Below, in pieces: positions 1 through 11,245 of a stretch of DNA of 64,000 nucleotides. A program made the translations under genes and the position numbers. The notes under the pieces are model-generated. The model saw only the letters and a program-made list of their open reading frames with translations. It had not been told where the DNA came from and made no database searches. This DNA comes from Acanthosepion esculentum (Eukaryota > Mollusca > Cephalopoda > Sepiida > Sepiidae), in the NCBI GenBank assembly GCA_964036315.1, contig OZ038498.1:14663997-14727996 (forward strand), given 5' to 3'. The stretch's first letter is position 1, and every line of letters begins with the position of its first letter.

Positions 1-600
1 CTAGAAATTATCAAGCACATATACTGAAATATTGTGTTAGCTCAAAATGCAGGTTCTGTGATAATTACCCAGAAACAACTGATCATCTTGTATCAAGTAT
101 TGGCACCCACTGAATATAAAACCCGGCATGACAGAGTTAGCCATTATCTGCACTGGAAAATCTGTAACTTCTACGGGAAGGAAACTGAAAAAAAGTTGTA
201 TGAACGCCACCCAGACCCAACTACGGAGATAGGACCTGTTACAATTTCATGGGACTACACAATACACACAGACAGAACAACCAAAGCTAACCACTCAGAC
301 ATTGTTATTAGAGATCACACACAAAAAGTGCCTCCTTATTGATATGGCAGTTCCTGCAGACTGCAATGTATCTTTAAAGATATTCAAAAATATATCAAAA
401 TACAAGGACCTTAAAATCTCCAAAATGTGGCACATGGGAATATCAACAATCCCCGTTGTAGTTGGAACCCTCGGATTGGTTGGAAAAAATTCCAGCAGAC
501 TAATTGAAGGGATCCCTGGAAGCCCATACCTTACAGAAATACAAAAAATTGTTCTCACGAGTACAGCTTACGAAGGGATTTGTCTATGTAAAATGTTTTT
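1..600 (+). pseudogene. LINE ORF end with restriction-like endonuclease domain, frameshifted
   Basis: The three forward frames together read as the end of a non-LTR retrotransposon protein with a restriction-like endonuclease. A C-x2-C zinc piece ending in ETTDH is at about 45-115 in one frame. RHDRVSHYLHWKIC and SDIVIRDHT follow in a second frame (to 342). LLIDMAVP and PVVVGTLG follow in a third (from about 330). DIV followed by IDMAVP matches the PD...D arrangement of R2/R4-type endonucleases, with serine in place of the usual proline. At least two frameshifts, near 105 and 330, make it non-functional. The window cuts off its 5' part. The tail runs into a (AAT)n tract, which is this family's 3' end. 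Confidence 0.75.
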
Positions 601-692
601 TTTTCCCAGTGGAAAATGTCATGATGCCATTTCTAACCTTAGGTACCAGGGCGGGACCCGGAAAGAATTGAGTACACATCAAAAATCAAAAG

Positions 693-693
693 A

Positions 694-752
<59 letters not shown>
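693..752 (+). repeat. (AAT)n tail of the LINE 3' end
   Basis: About 19 AAT units directly follow the LINE 3' untranslated sequence (GGGACCCGGAAAGAA...). The same order of sequence and (AAT)n appears at 983-1037 and reversed near 28.5 and 29.3 kb, so this is the family's terminal repeat. Confidence 0.85.
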
Positions 753-753
<1 letters not shown>

Positions 754-754
754 G

Positions 755-983
755 AAATACAAAAATTGTTTTAGAAGTACAAAAATCTGTTTTAGAAATA
801 CAAAGAAATTGTTCTCGCGAGTACAGCCCACACCTTACGAAGGGCTTTATCTATGTAAAATATGTGTGTTGTTTTTTGCTTTTGTTTTTTTTTGGGGGGG
901 GGGTCCAGTGGAAAATGTCATGAAGCCATTTCTGACCTTAGGTCTCTGGTCGGGACCCGGAAAGAAATGAGTACATCAAAGGA

Positions 984-1037
<54 letters not shown>
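755..1037 (+). repeat. Second copy of the LINE 3' end with its (AAT)n tail
   Basis: The block repeats the preceding LINE 3' end: TTGTTCTCGCGAGTACAG, CTTACGAAGGGCTTTATCTA, TGGAAAATGTCATGA and a GGGACCCGGAAAGAAATGAG-like motif, then (AAT)n at 983-1037. It lacks the coding part, so two 3' ends of the same LINE family lie in tandem. A G9 run at about 894-902 interrupts it. Confidence 0.8.
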
Positions 1038-1039
<2 letters not shown>

Positions 1040-1557
1040 TGCCTTAGTTGACTTCAAACTGCTCTCCTTACCTTCTTACATACTTATCCTAGCGTCCATT
1101 TCATGGTCATGAAGTAAGCCCACCATATTTCGGCATTAAATTGAGAATTGTTCAGATTAGAAGGTATAGGTTCCCCAGAAATAATGAAGTCATTTTGAAT
1201 ATCTGAAGAAGTAGCTAAGTTCCACAGTTTTACAAGCCCTCAAGTTCTCCACCACCCAGCAGGTGCTGAACTTTCACCTATCAGGATGGATGGAGGTTCT
1301 CTGAAGGAGACTCTTGAACGTCTTTTGAGACTTAAACTCTCCCCAGACCTCAAGTGAAACTCATATATCAGATGCCGGGAAAATGGCATATTAAAGATGC
1401 CGGGAAAATGGTCGGTTCATTGTACCCCTCCAGTAAGTATCTGACCCCCCCCCCTCCAGATCAGAGCCAAATCAGAGCAAAAATGAATTATTGCTGAATA
1501 CCATGGACTGAACATGTGCGTAACGATAACGTTTTAGAGAAAATTGAAACGAAAAGG
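1038..1557. other. Unassigned sequence between LINE and SINE
   Basis: No coding similarity or RNA gene was recognised. A short direct repeat (AGATGCCGGGAAAATGG) occurs twice at about 1372-1411. A C-rich run lies near 1447. Confidence 0.4.
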
Positions 1558-1872
1558 ACATTTATGTACATTATTTACATTATTCGGACTAATGTCCTCA
1601 TCTTTGTCACCATATTTATTACAACGTTTCGGCCGTTGTACGCTCCGGACTTCTTCAGGTGGTTGGGATGTCGAACTGAACCCTTTATTTCGCTCACTGT
1701 GGTAGACTGTTCTAGTTCCACGTGCCATGTTTTAATGGATGTCAGTTATCAGTTATCTCCTGTTAATTTCTATCTGAAAGTTCTCCACTGCCTTAGCCAG
1801 GTATTGAACTCACACTCTTTAGGCCCTGTCACTGGGTCTAACTAACGCCTTTATCCACTGTGCCATGTGTCC
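1558..1872 (-). repeat. tRNA-derived SINE (family 1), copy 1
   Basis: Read on the minus strand it has a tRNA-like head (CAGTGGATAAAGGC as A box; GAGTTCAATACC as B box), then a conserved body with GTACAACGGCCGAAACG and a tail TAATGTAAATAATGTA. The same sequence is present at 46190-46510, and pieces recur at 1873-1965, 44345-44425 and 46085-46180, so it is a dispersed family. Confidence 0.75.
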
Positions 1873-1965
1873 TTGAAGAAAGCCGGAGCGTACAACGGCC
1901 GAAACATTGTAATAAATATGGCGACAATAGTCCGAATAATGTAAATAATGTACATAATACCTCAT
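1873..1965 (+). repeat. SINE family 1 tail fragment, opposite orientation
   Basis: Carries the SINE body and tail (CGGAGCGTACAACGGCCGAAAC, then AATAATGTAAATAATGTA) on the plus strand. It abuts the head of the minus-strand copy, giving a head-to-head arrangement. Confidence 0.65.
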
Positions 1966-1979
1966 CTCAGAAATATAGA

Positions 1980-2147
1980 CAGATACAAAAAGGACACTTA
2001 TATTTAAAAATCAGAAAAAAAAACAATATAAATTTTAAGGTACATAATGAGGAAAGAGGGCTTTGAAATTTTGACACTTACGGGAGTTATTGAAGGCAAG
2101 ATGGATAAAGAAACAGCGCATAACCTACCTAATGAGCGTGTATGAAT
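1980..2147 (+). pseudogene. LINE reverse-transcriptase C-terminal fragment
   Basis: Forward translation gives KGHLYLKIRKK, then a VHNEERGLEILTLTGVIEG-like stretch across a frame change. This matches the end of the LINE polyprotein seen at 16.5-17.0, 23.4, 24.4-25.1, 40.6 and 62.9-63.6 kb. Frameshifts and stops make it a relic. It runs directly into the 115-bp tandem array built from the final codons of the same frame. Confidence 0.65.
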
Positions 2148-2645
2148 AGATGACAAAATAGGAACTGGGAGCAATAGTAAGGGGAGAAACATTACATAGA
2201 GCTACAAAGAACAGGAAGCAGTGGAGATCCATGATCAACCTACTTAACGTGCTTGAGTAATTGGATAGCAGAACATGAATTGGGAGGGATAGTAACGGGA
2301 CAAACAATGCATAGAGCACCAAAGGATAGGAAGATGTGGAGAGCTATGATCAACCTAATTAACGAACTTGAGTAATTGGATGGCAGAATATGAACTGGGT
2401 GGGATAGTAACGGGGCAAGCATTGCATAGAGTTACAAAGTATAGGAAACTGTGGAGAGCCATGATCGACTAATTAACGAGTTTGAGTAATTGGATAGCAG
2501 AACCTGAATAGGGACGGATACTAAATAGGGCAAATATTGCATAGAGCTAAAAAGGATAGGAAGTTGTGGAGAGCCATGATCAGCCTACTTAACGAGTTTG
2601 AGTAATTGGATGACAGAACATGAACTGGGAGGGATAGTATTGATT
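2148..2645 (+). repeat. 115-bp tandem array made from the LINE C-terminal codons
   Basis: Four to five copies with a period of 113-116 bp; TTGGAT anchors fall at 2261, 2376, 2490 and 2606. Each unit translates to variants of ELGGIVTGQ, LHRATKDRKLWRAMI and LLNEFE-stop, the last ~38 codons of the LINE family found elsewhere in the window. Each copy retains the stop codon. Confidence 0.85.
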
Positions 2646-2765
2646 TTCCAAGCGTAACTTAGATGTGGCACAAGGCCGAAAGTATGGGGCACCCAGGTGC
2701 AATATAATGTCAGTATAATATTATGTGTTCTATATTCGATCGGCTAAATGACAATTTTTATAAAT
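2646..2765 (+). repeat. Fragment shared with a 5S-derived repeat tail
   Basis: GTGGCACAAGGCCGAAAGTATGGGG is close to a stretch at 57250-57280 that follows a 5S rRNA-like sequence, so this is probably the tail of the same repeat without its head. Confidence 0.35.
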
Positions 2766-2766
2766 C

Positions 2767-2808
<42 letters not shown>

Positions 2809-2840
2809 GTATATATATATAGTGAGTGTGAGTGTGTGTG
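2766..2840. repeat. (AT)n and (GT)n microsatellite
   Basis: About 55 bp of alternating AT followed by a short GT-rich run. Open frames of repeated Ile-Tyr through it are artefacts. Confidence 0.95.
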
Positions 2841-3158
2841 TGCGTATGTGAATGTTTTCTTTCCCTTCTGTTTGCTACTTGAGACAGCGACAAACAGTAA
2901 CGGGGTTCCACCTAGCAGTAAAAACATATTTACCTTTGAGGTGGAGTCTGCAGGGAAATTTGAAAGGGCCCGCACCGGTCACTTTTTTTTCTTTAACAAA
3001 AAAAAGCTTCACTTTTCGTTTATGGGTATTAGCTGGTCGACAACAATTAAGATCATCCTTCATTATTGACTCAGAAACGTTTTGCAAGACACAAAGATGT
3101 TTCACCAGCAAAAAAACAAAAACAAATAATGTCTCGAGACCAGCTACTTATAATAAAA

Positions 3159-3204
<46 letters not shown>
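2841..3204. other. Unassigned sequence ending in (AT)n
   Basis: No gene recognised. Overlapping frames on both strands have no family resemblance that I can name. An (AT)n tract fills about 3160-3200. Confidence 0.4.
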
Positions 3205-4011
3205 TGCGATGGGTAAATTGTCGCCATTTTATATTTTTCATTTCGCGCATGCGCGTTGTTTGCTTTTTATTTTGTCGAATGCAAATGTGAGAAAAAAAGC
3301 ACCAACACGCAATTCACTCCACCAGAAATTTGAACACGGCATGTTGTACTGCTTGCCATTCGCACCAGAAGCTCCAATACGAACATTTCAGAGCTCTTGA
3401 GTGTCGATCTCAAGACATTACAGAGGATTCGGAAAGAGTTAGATGAGACTAATGGTGATTACGAAGGTGTTAGGAGAGATCACTTATGATGGCGAAATTA
3501 TGCCTCCATTCATCTTCCCACGGGGTCTCAGACTCAATACGGAGGCCTACATCAAGTGCCTTGAGGAGGTGGTGCTGCCTTGAGTCAAGAGGGTGGCTGC
3601 TGGAAGACCCTATGTCTGGAAACGGGACTCTCCATCATGCCACACAAGCAGGAGAACACAGTTATGCCTGTCAGACAATTTTTGTGGCCACATCACCCCT
3701 TGATTATTATGTGTGGGGCGGAATTGAGCGAGAGACCAACAAAACTCCTTGTAACACCAGAGATGGACTGATGGCAAGGATTATAGCAGTATTCACCAAA
3801 TTAAACAAGGAGACCGTCCAGAAGAGTTGCAGGAGATTCCGAAGTCGTCTGGAGGCCGTGGTTGAAGCTAATGGCTATTTCATTGAATACATTTACTCTT
3901 TCGTATATCAAGATATTTTTTGTGTAATTTTGCTAAAAATATCTGTTAAAATGAGATGTCAGTGTTGTTACTCATCTTTTGCGTATGTTAGACGAGAATT
4001 TATCCATCGCA
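3205..4011 (+). pseudogene. Tc1/mariner-family transposon with broken transposase
   Basis: Terminal inverted repeats are visible: TGCGATGGGTAAATTG at 3205 and its near complement ending at 4011; a TA precedes the left end. Inside, forward frames give LHQKFEHGMLYCLPFAPEA and VDLKTLQRIRKELDE (N-terminal helix-turn-helix part), a VWKRDSPSCHTS segment matching the second catalytic aspartate region, then PLDYYVWGGIERETNKTP and FRSRLEAVVEANG from the C-terminus. A TGA stop interrupts the frame at 3571-3573, frames shift more than once, and the region between CHTS and PLDYYVW is shortened. At 807 bp it is well below the ~1.3 kb of an intact mariner. The right TA duplication is lost to a (CT)n tract. 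Confidence 0.85.
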
Positions 4012-4012
4012 C

Positions 4013-4082
<70 letters not shown>
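4012..4082. repeat. (CT)n followed by (AT)n
   Basis: About 29 bp of CT and 42 bp of AT directly after the mariner right end. Confidence 0.95.
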
Positions 4083-4086
<4 letters not shown>

Positions 4087-4379
4087 AAATAAATGACAAT
4101 AGGAAAACAGTAATTGCTGACGCGTTTCGTCCAATGTGGACTTTTTCAAAGCAAGAAACGAAATGAATTTAATCAAACAAAGAAAATTAATAAAAACAAA
4201 AAACAGAGTGTTCTTAGCAACTGGAATGTAGGAAACGCTATTTTCATATTGTTAACTGAAAATGACGTCAGTTAATGTCACGTGTGGAGAATATTTCATT
4301 AATCTGTGTTTAATTCAACAATTTTCTTTTGATTTTAATATGTTTTTGTGTACATTTGTTTGTGAGAGCAGTAATTTTG
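4083..4379 (-). repeat. Penelope-like element 3' untranslated end
   Basis: It follows, on the minus strand, the stop codon of the GIY-YIG frame. It includes the TTGGACGAAACGCGTCA-type motif often seen near the ends of Penelope-like elements. Confidence 0.55.
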
Positions 4380-4811
4380 TTAGAAAAGGTGAAATAGGGA
4401 AAAACCTGGGCGTAGATTAATATTTGGGTATTGTTCGATTGCGGCACTCTCTAGAATTTTACTTCTGAGTGAGTTATTTTCTTTTTTTATAAGTATAGAA
4501 TTTTTAAAATCAAAATTATGGTTGAATTTATTCCTATGTATTACTAAGGCATTATTTAAGTTGTTTATTCTAAGGTCTCTTTTGTGTTCATTGATACGTT
4601 TTTTTATGTTTCTGCTTGTTTCTCCAATATATTGGGAGGAACAGTTTTGGCAATTTATTGTATAAATGCCTGCTTCAGAAATGTTATTGCTATTGTTGTA
4701 TGGAGATCTTATTATATCTATAATTGTTTTCGAGGTGTTTGCGACTATTTTAAGATTATTTAGATGGGATAGGTTATTCTGGATATTAGACGTAACATTT
4801 ATATTGTCATA
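4380..4811 (-). pseudogene. Penelope-like element C-terminal fragment with GIY-YIG endonuclease
   Basis: On the minus strand about 143 codons are open to a TAA at 4380-4382. The frame contains AGIYTINCQNC, then QYIGETSRNIKKRINEHKRD: the GIY and YIG motifs with the following arginine (ETSR) and the conserved INEHK of the nicking endonuclease that ends Penelope-like retroelements. A downstream NALVIHRNKFNHNF segment and LRPGF end fit the same family. The N-terminal linker shifts frame near 4805 and the reverse transcriptase is absent, cut by an (AT)n tract, so this is a 5'-truncated copy. It lacks an ATG near its start, which is why it is easily missed. Confidence 0.85.
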
Positions 4812-4854
4812 TATTTACAAATATTGTCTTCTCTAAAAGTTAAATTTGAGAAAT

Positions 4855-4858
<4 letters not shown>

Positions 4859-4927
<69 letters not shown>
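4859..4927. repeat. (AT)n microsatellite
   Basis: About 68 bp of pure AT truncating the Penelope-like fragment. Confidence 0.97.
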
Positions 4928-4928
<1 letters not shown>

Positions 4929-4999
4929 CGCAATAGCTACAACAAAGCTACTGTGAAGCCAAAATTGTCGTCAGTCAGTGAAATATTGAGAGAAAAGGC

Positions 5000-5105
5000 A
5001 TTTAAGGCAAGCAGCCCTTGTTGGTATACGTATATTGTGTTGTTTGTGTCTGCACATATGTGTATATTTTTACTGATGGATGTATATATATATATGTATT
5101 TGAAA

Positions 5106-5178
<73 letters not shown>

Positions 5179-5245
5179 ATGTGTGTATTTGTATTTGCGT
5201 GTAATTCTGTATGCATGTATATGTTTATGTGTATGTATGTGTGGG

Positions 5246-5277
<32 letters not shown>

Positions 5278-5458
5278 TAATTGAATGTATGTATTTTTAT
5301 GTTTTTGTATGTATATATCTGTACTGATAGTTATATGTGTGTGTATATATATATATATATGTTTGTATTGATACCTGTTATATATGTGTTTGTTTATATA
5401 TTTATGCGCTTGTATATGTATGAGTGTGTAAACTTAGGTACGTATCTGCAAGTGCGTA

Positions 5459-5540
<82 letters not shown>

Positions 5541-6240
5541 TATATATATATATGCGGATATATATATATATATGTATGTCGGTGTATGTGTGTATATCTT
5601 TGTATATATATATCTGCATACTTTAGTGAATTGGAATGTATCATCAATACTAAAATACTCAATATTTGTTTGATAATGGTTTTATAATTGCTTGTAGACT
5701 TAATCAACAATTGTGTCTCGTTACATTTTAATCTTGTATGGACTTTATTTTCACTAGGATAATATTGTTAGTATATGTGTATGTTTATGTATATATATGT
5801 ATATGTATGTGTATGTGTATATGTATATATATATATATAATATATGTATATGTGTATGTATATATATACATATGTGTTTATGTTTACGTATGTATGTGTT
5901 TCTATATATTTTATGTATATGTTTGTATATGTGTATGTGTGTATATATGTATGTATATATATATATATATATATTTAGCTTTTTTACTTTTTATGTTGCT
6001 GTATAGGTTGATATATTTATATTTATTTCTGTATGTGTATATATGCATATGCGTATGCGTGTATGTATGTGTGTATGTATGTATATGTGTATATATAGTT
6101 ATATATGTATATGTGTATGTATATGTTTGTGCGTAGGTATACTTTTGTATGTTTCTATCTGTAGTGAAGAATGTGTGTACACATATGTCTACATGTACTC
6201 GTGTATGTGTAGTAATACGCATATTTTTATATATATTTAT
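5000..6240. repeat. AT/GT/TATG cryptic microsatellite domain
   Basis: A 1.2-kb region of blended (AT)n, (GT)n, (TATG)n and similar tracts, with pure blocks near 5110-5156, 5468-5537 and 5955-5974. Several long open frames on both strands translate to Tyr/Ile/Val/Cys or Thr/His/Tyr repeats. They result from the base composition and are not genes. Confidence 0.95.
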
Positions 6241-7129
6241 TTGCTTAGGATTTTTTCTTTTTTTATATATTAGATGGTGTTATTTTTATGCGTATATATT
6301 TATTTTTCTATCCATCCCATCTATATATTTTAGCGTCCTTTTTCCTTATGTTGTTCATTGACGAATATTTGTTTTTCTACTCTACTCATATTAAATCTTA
6401 TCTATTCAACCGTTTTTATCTATATATCTTTGCCCGTATAAGTTATATTTTAATAGTATGTTAGAATTCGTTTGCTAAGACTTTCAAATTTGAATATTTC
6501 TTGGTGGGTATATGTGTGTGTCTTTATCAATGTATGTGTGTGTATGTGCGTGTCTTTATCAATGTATGTGTGTATAATCGCTTATATATGCCTTTCAATG
6601 TATGTATATGTTGTCGTTTTTTTAGGTTCGTGAACACATTTCCTGTCTCGTTGGTTTTTTGCGTGTTTATATATCTAAATAGGTCTGCGCGTTTGTGTAT
6701 AATAATCTGATTGTGTATGTATTGTCTTTTGCAAGATTTCACCCTCCCTTGCTCATATCTTCACTTCAAATGTATCTGAGTTGTAATGGAGTTCAGAGCA
6801 ACATTAGATCTTAACGTTTATTCCAACTTAATTTCAATAAAAACAGAATAAATAAAAAAACATATGTATTTTTCCTGTTTCTTCTTTAAATAATTTTATA
6901 ATTTTAAACTTAACATAGCTTAAATTTTAAATTTAAAATTGGTAATTTTTAATTTTATAGTATAATTTAATATTTATTAGTTAGAATGAATTCTATTTTA
7001 GTCTAACCCTAACATTAAAGCATTAAATAATTATTATAACCATAGTTCGTAGTCAAGTTTTTTGAATTCTCGTATACTTGTATTTTGATTGGTCATTCCA
7101 GATTATGTAACAGCGTTTCCCCTCGCGAG
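6241..7129. other. AT-rich unassigned sequence
   Basis: Strongly AT-rich with no recognisable gene, RNA or transposon end. A near-duplicate GTGTCTTTATCAATGTATGTGTGT occurs twice near 6518-6574. Confidence 0.5.
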
Positions 7130-7370
7130 GGGTGTTTGATTAATTTGAAGCTTTCAAAACCCTTTATTCTACATTCAACACCATCACTTGATAAGACACC
7201 AGAAGTGTTGAAACAAAATGACTATTTTTGTAGTGATTTTATAACATATTTATGTTATAATTTTCTAATAAATAATTATATTTGCTCTACTCTGTATTGA
7301 GCACTCTTTTATTAAGAATAGTATTTGTTGGTTATTGGAATTTATTCCGTATACATCAATCCTATACCTG

Positions 7371-7371
<1 letters not shown>
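7130..7371 (+). repeat. Dispersed repeat (family 2), copy 1
   Basis: Shares high identity over about 220 bp with 31905-32118, including ACACCATCACTTGATAAGAC, AGTGTTGAAACAAA and AGTATTTGTTGGTTATT. The wording (GATAAGACACCAGAAGTGTTGAAACAA) is like the tail of Penelope-type or SINE repeats. Both copies end at an (AT)n tract. Confidence 0.75.
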
Positions 7372-7449
<78 letters not shown>

Positions 7450-7457
7450 GTATGTAT
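7372..7457. repeat. (AT)n then (GTAT)n microsatellite
   Basis: About 66 bp of AT followed by five GTAT units. Confidence 0.97.
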
Positions 7458-7980
7458 CACTGTAAATACTGAATGCTTCCATCTTTTACCTTTACAAGCG
7501 CCAGACCGGGTCGAAATGGGGGTATTCCCGCCATATCTTGGCTGGAGTTGCATAGTCTTCACTTTCCAGTTTTTATCCAAAAACGCGGTCTTGTGGGTGA
7601 TGAATTATTTTCCTCCCTACAACCTCTTTCCCACAGACGAAACGTCGCAAGCCTCCCGCTATTTCTATGACGAACGTTCAAACAAACTACATTATTTAGT
7701 TCCATGCAACGTACACTGAAGCAATCGACCTCCATTCCCTTCGTATTCGATCCACTGGAACAGCCTCTTCCAACGAAGCGCTACTTTGTGGAACCGACTC
7801 CCAAGAGGATTCTTCACCGACCACTACAAACTTAAACTGTTGAAGTGTAGGCTTAACCGTTATCTTAGCACATATCCTCATAAATTGCGTCTATTATTCT
7901 TACCTCTCATACAACAAACTACTTCAATAATCCTCTACCTCTTGAGTGGCTCTTGGGGAACAGTAGTAAAAAAAAAAAGA
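7458..7980 (+). pseudogene. CR1/jockey-like LINE ORF end and 3' tail
   Basis: Forward frames include a RRNVASLPLFL segment (about 7635-7670), then LWNRLPRGFFTDHYKLKLLK and CRLNRYLSTYPHKL (7784-7890). These match the conserved C-terminus of CR1/jockey-like reverse transcriptases (LWNxLP...F..hY....FK..vN..L). The frame changes at least twice, so it is a relic. The 3' untranslated part (CTCTTGAGTGGCTCTTGGGG then an A-run) recurs at 15395-15500 and 16430-16512, so a family 3' end is defined. Confidence 0.7.
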
Positions 7981-7984
7981 TCGA

Positions 7985-8289
7985 TCGGAAGGAAGGAAGG
8001 AAGGAAGGAAAAAATGATAAAAGAAAAAGAAAAACCAGAAGAGATGAAATATAAAATGATAATGCTAAGTATCGAATGAAAAAGAAGGACAACAAAAAAG
8101 AAGAAAAAAGAAAGGAAAAGACAAAAAATGTAGAAAGAAAGAAAGAAAGAAAGAAAGATGTAGAAGGACAACAAAAAAGAAGAAAAAAGAAAGGAAAAGA
8201 CGAAAAATGTAGAAAGAAAGAAAGAAAGAAAGAAAGATGTAGAAGGACAACAAAAAAGAAGAAAAAAGAAAGGAAAAGACGAAAAATGT

Positions 8290-8321
<32 letters not shown>

Positions 8322-8400
8322 GTAGAAGGACAACAAAAAAAGAAAGAAAAAGGAGTGAGAAGGCCGGGAAATCTAGAAAGACAGAAAGAAAGTTAGCAAG
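7985..8400 (+). repeat. 79-83 bp minisatellite on a (GAAA)n background
   Basis: Anchors GTAGAAGGACAAC fall at 8160, 8239 and 8322 with another partial copy near 8080. The unit is a 49-bp A-rich block plus a variable (GAAA)n run. The length difference between units is one GAAA. Confidence 0.9.
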
Positions 8401-9210
<810 letters not shown>

Positions 9211-9224
9211 GAAATATAGTTTTA

Positions 9225-9371
9225 AAGTATGCTATATTGATGGGATAAAGTGCTCAATATCAGAGATAGAGCGTATGGAAATATAAAAGTGAACATTGAA
9301 GTCAACACTTAGAGGCGACACACACAATCATTACACTTAGCATGAAATAGTCTGTGTGCCTTCAATGTTCA

Positions 9372-9408
<37 letters not shown>
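9225..9408 (+). repeat. Dispersed repeat (family 3) ending in (AT)n
   Basis: The words ATATAAAAGTGAACATTGAAGTCAACACTTAGAGGCGACA-like recur near 19600, 31520 and 37290, each beside a microsatellite. Here it is followed by (AT)n at 9373-9408. Confidence 0.6.
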
Positions 9409-9409
<1 letters not shown>

Positions 9410-9411
<2 letters not shown>

Positions 9412-9580
9412 CATTCACAGACAGACTGTTTCGCTGTATCACAGCTCATCAGTGTGGCTAGACGTCCGGTTGCCTCTAGCTAAGATCGAAACCCGACCAC
9501 TAAGCCATTGGCGCACGCCAGGGACGAAGGAAAACAAATGTGAATTAAAGCGCATTTAATTCTAGATAAACACATAGTGA
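9410..9580 (-). repeat. tRNA-derived SINE (family 4), copy with internal deletion
   Basis: Minus strand shows an A-box-like GGCTTAGTGG and a B-box-like GGGTTTCGATC, then AGAGGCAACCGGACGTCTAGCC. The copy at 32398-32610 is the same family and has about 24 extra bp between the two boxes that are missing here. Confidence 0.75.
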
Positions 9581-9596
9581 CTGAGAGAAAAATAAT

Positions 9597-9851
9597 TTAA
9601 TGAGAGTGTATGTATGAGAGTGTGGAGCGAATGCTAGAGTATCTTTAATGTATCAGACTTTTGAAAATATGCATATTTTTCTCACTTAAACCGTCTTTGC
9701 CTCCCCCTTTTTAAAACTTCTCTCTGTTAAATTTTGATCCCCCCTTCATCTTTAGACCTTCCTATTCTTCTCTCGTCTGTTACCCCTCCCTTTGGCTTTC
9801 ATTCACTCTCACATTCGCCCCACACTCTCATACATACACTCTCACTAAATT
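9597..9851. repeat. Inverted repeat, arms about 45 bp, possible MITE
   Basis: The arm at 9597-9640 (AATGAGAGTGTATGTATGAG...) is matched at about 90% by the complement of 9806-9851, with a pyrimidine-rich centre of about 165 bp. No target duplication or transposase was recognised. Confidence 0.6.
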
Positions 9852-9978
9852 TTATTTTTGTTCCCGGAGATGTTTTTTTCTGTTTTCTTTTTGAATTTGT
9901 AGGTCTGATGAATTGGATCGTATTTACGATTCCAATGGAATAAATTATGACCATGGAATATTAGTGTTTAAGTCTTTT

Positions 9979-9983
<5 letters not shown>

Positions 9984-10064
<81 letters not shown>
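9984..10064. repeat. (AT)n microsatellite
   Basis: About 80 bp of pure AT. Confidence 0.97.
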
Positions 10065-10066
<2 letters not shown>

Positions 10067-10950
10067 CATATAGAGCTGGTGTTAATAAAACAGTGCTCAA
10101 TGTAATATAACAGAGCTTTTAAGCATATATTAATAAATATACATATTATCCCTCACCAGTAGCACGACTCTGAGTTTCATGCACAACGCAATCTTCAGGT
10201 GCTGCCCGTTACTTAAATGAATTTTAATATATCAGGTTATATCCGGCGCAGCTTTTTTTTAATGCTGGGATTACATTTTTTTTAATTTTAAGAATTATAT
10301 TGTGCAATTAAAATAAGAAGGGGATTTATATATGCATGTAAGAAAAATAAAATTAAAGTTAAAAAATCTTTAAAAAATTTTATGTTGTGGACAATCATTT
10401 TTTTATTATTTTAATTAAAGGGTAATTACTTGTTCTTATTTATTCCTATTTAAAAAAAAAAACATTCATTTGTATAAAAAAAATAGTAATTTACATTAAA
10501 AATAAAACGTAATTTACATTAGAAATTTAAAATTAATCTGTATTAACTCATTTAAGCAGATATTTATTTTTATGCCTACATGTAATCATCAATTCATTTC
10601 TCTTGTTTAATAAGCTTTAAGTGTTATAGAATAACCAGTTTTTCAACAAGACATAAGTTACATTTATTTCTTTTTTCTGTTGTAAGCTTTGGCTCTTGCT
10701 ATAATATTCCAGTTAATAGAAGAGGGACTACTGTTATCGTTTAAGTGCCAGAAATATCTAGAGAGAGCAGTGCTCTTTCTGTATTTCATATTACCTAAAG
10801 TCATCCGATGATGGTAAAAACCAAAATTCCAATGATTTTTAGTGGAACCAAAATAAAATTTTAACATCGTCACCGGAACGTATGCTCACTCGGTATACAA
10901 AATTATCGGTCATACAATGACCGTTTAAGGAACAAATCATATTTTTTCAC
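10065..10950. other. AT-rich sequence with a dispersed-repeat fragment
   Basis: Mostly AT-rich unassigned DNA. The part at about 10150-10210 (GCACGACTCTGAGTTTCATGC ... ATCTTCAGGTG) resembles 18935-18985 and the ends of family 3 repeats. Confidence 0.5.
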
Positions 10951-10959
10951 CGCAGAGGT

Positions 10960-11245
10960 TCCATCGGTGATCATGGCTTGGGTCGCAGTTTTTGGTCAAG
11001 GGCAACATTTCCCAAGTACGACACCACCATATTCCCTAGATATCGTCCCTTGAGACTTCTTTCTCTTCAAAAATCAAATCCTGCTTGAAAGGAACAAGCT
11101 TTCAAGTCATCATGGAAATCTATGGATTTGGAATTGCTGCTCGCTATCCCACAAAATGAGTACCAGCAATGCTTCCATCAAAAAGGGGACTACTTCGAAG
11201 GATATAAAATGTCGAATTGATATGTAGTTTTCTTTTTATAACACC
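10960..11245 (+). pseudogene. Mariner-type transposase C-terminal relic
   Basis: Forward translation across frameshifts gives PYSPDIVP-stop-DFFLF, then NEYQQCFHQ, KGDYFEGYKMSN. These match the third catalytic aspartate region and the C-terminus of mariner transposases (YSPDLAPxDFFLF ... GDYFEG). The stop replaces a residue just before the DFFLF block. No terminal repeats were recognised and the N-terminal half is missing. Confidence 0.75.

Noticed and set aside
302..970. 222-codon plus-strand frame as an intact gene
   Set aside because: Only the first ~95 codons are LINE sequence; the rest is (AAT)n read as poly-Ile and the LINE 3' untranslated region.
5002..6273. Several 70-130 codon frames rich in Tyr/Ile/Val/Cys on both strands
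   Set aside because: They are translations of (AT)n, (GT)n and (TATG)n tracts, with no domain or codon signal.
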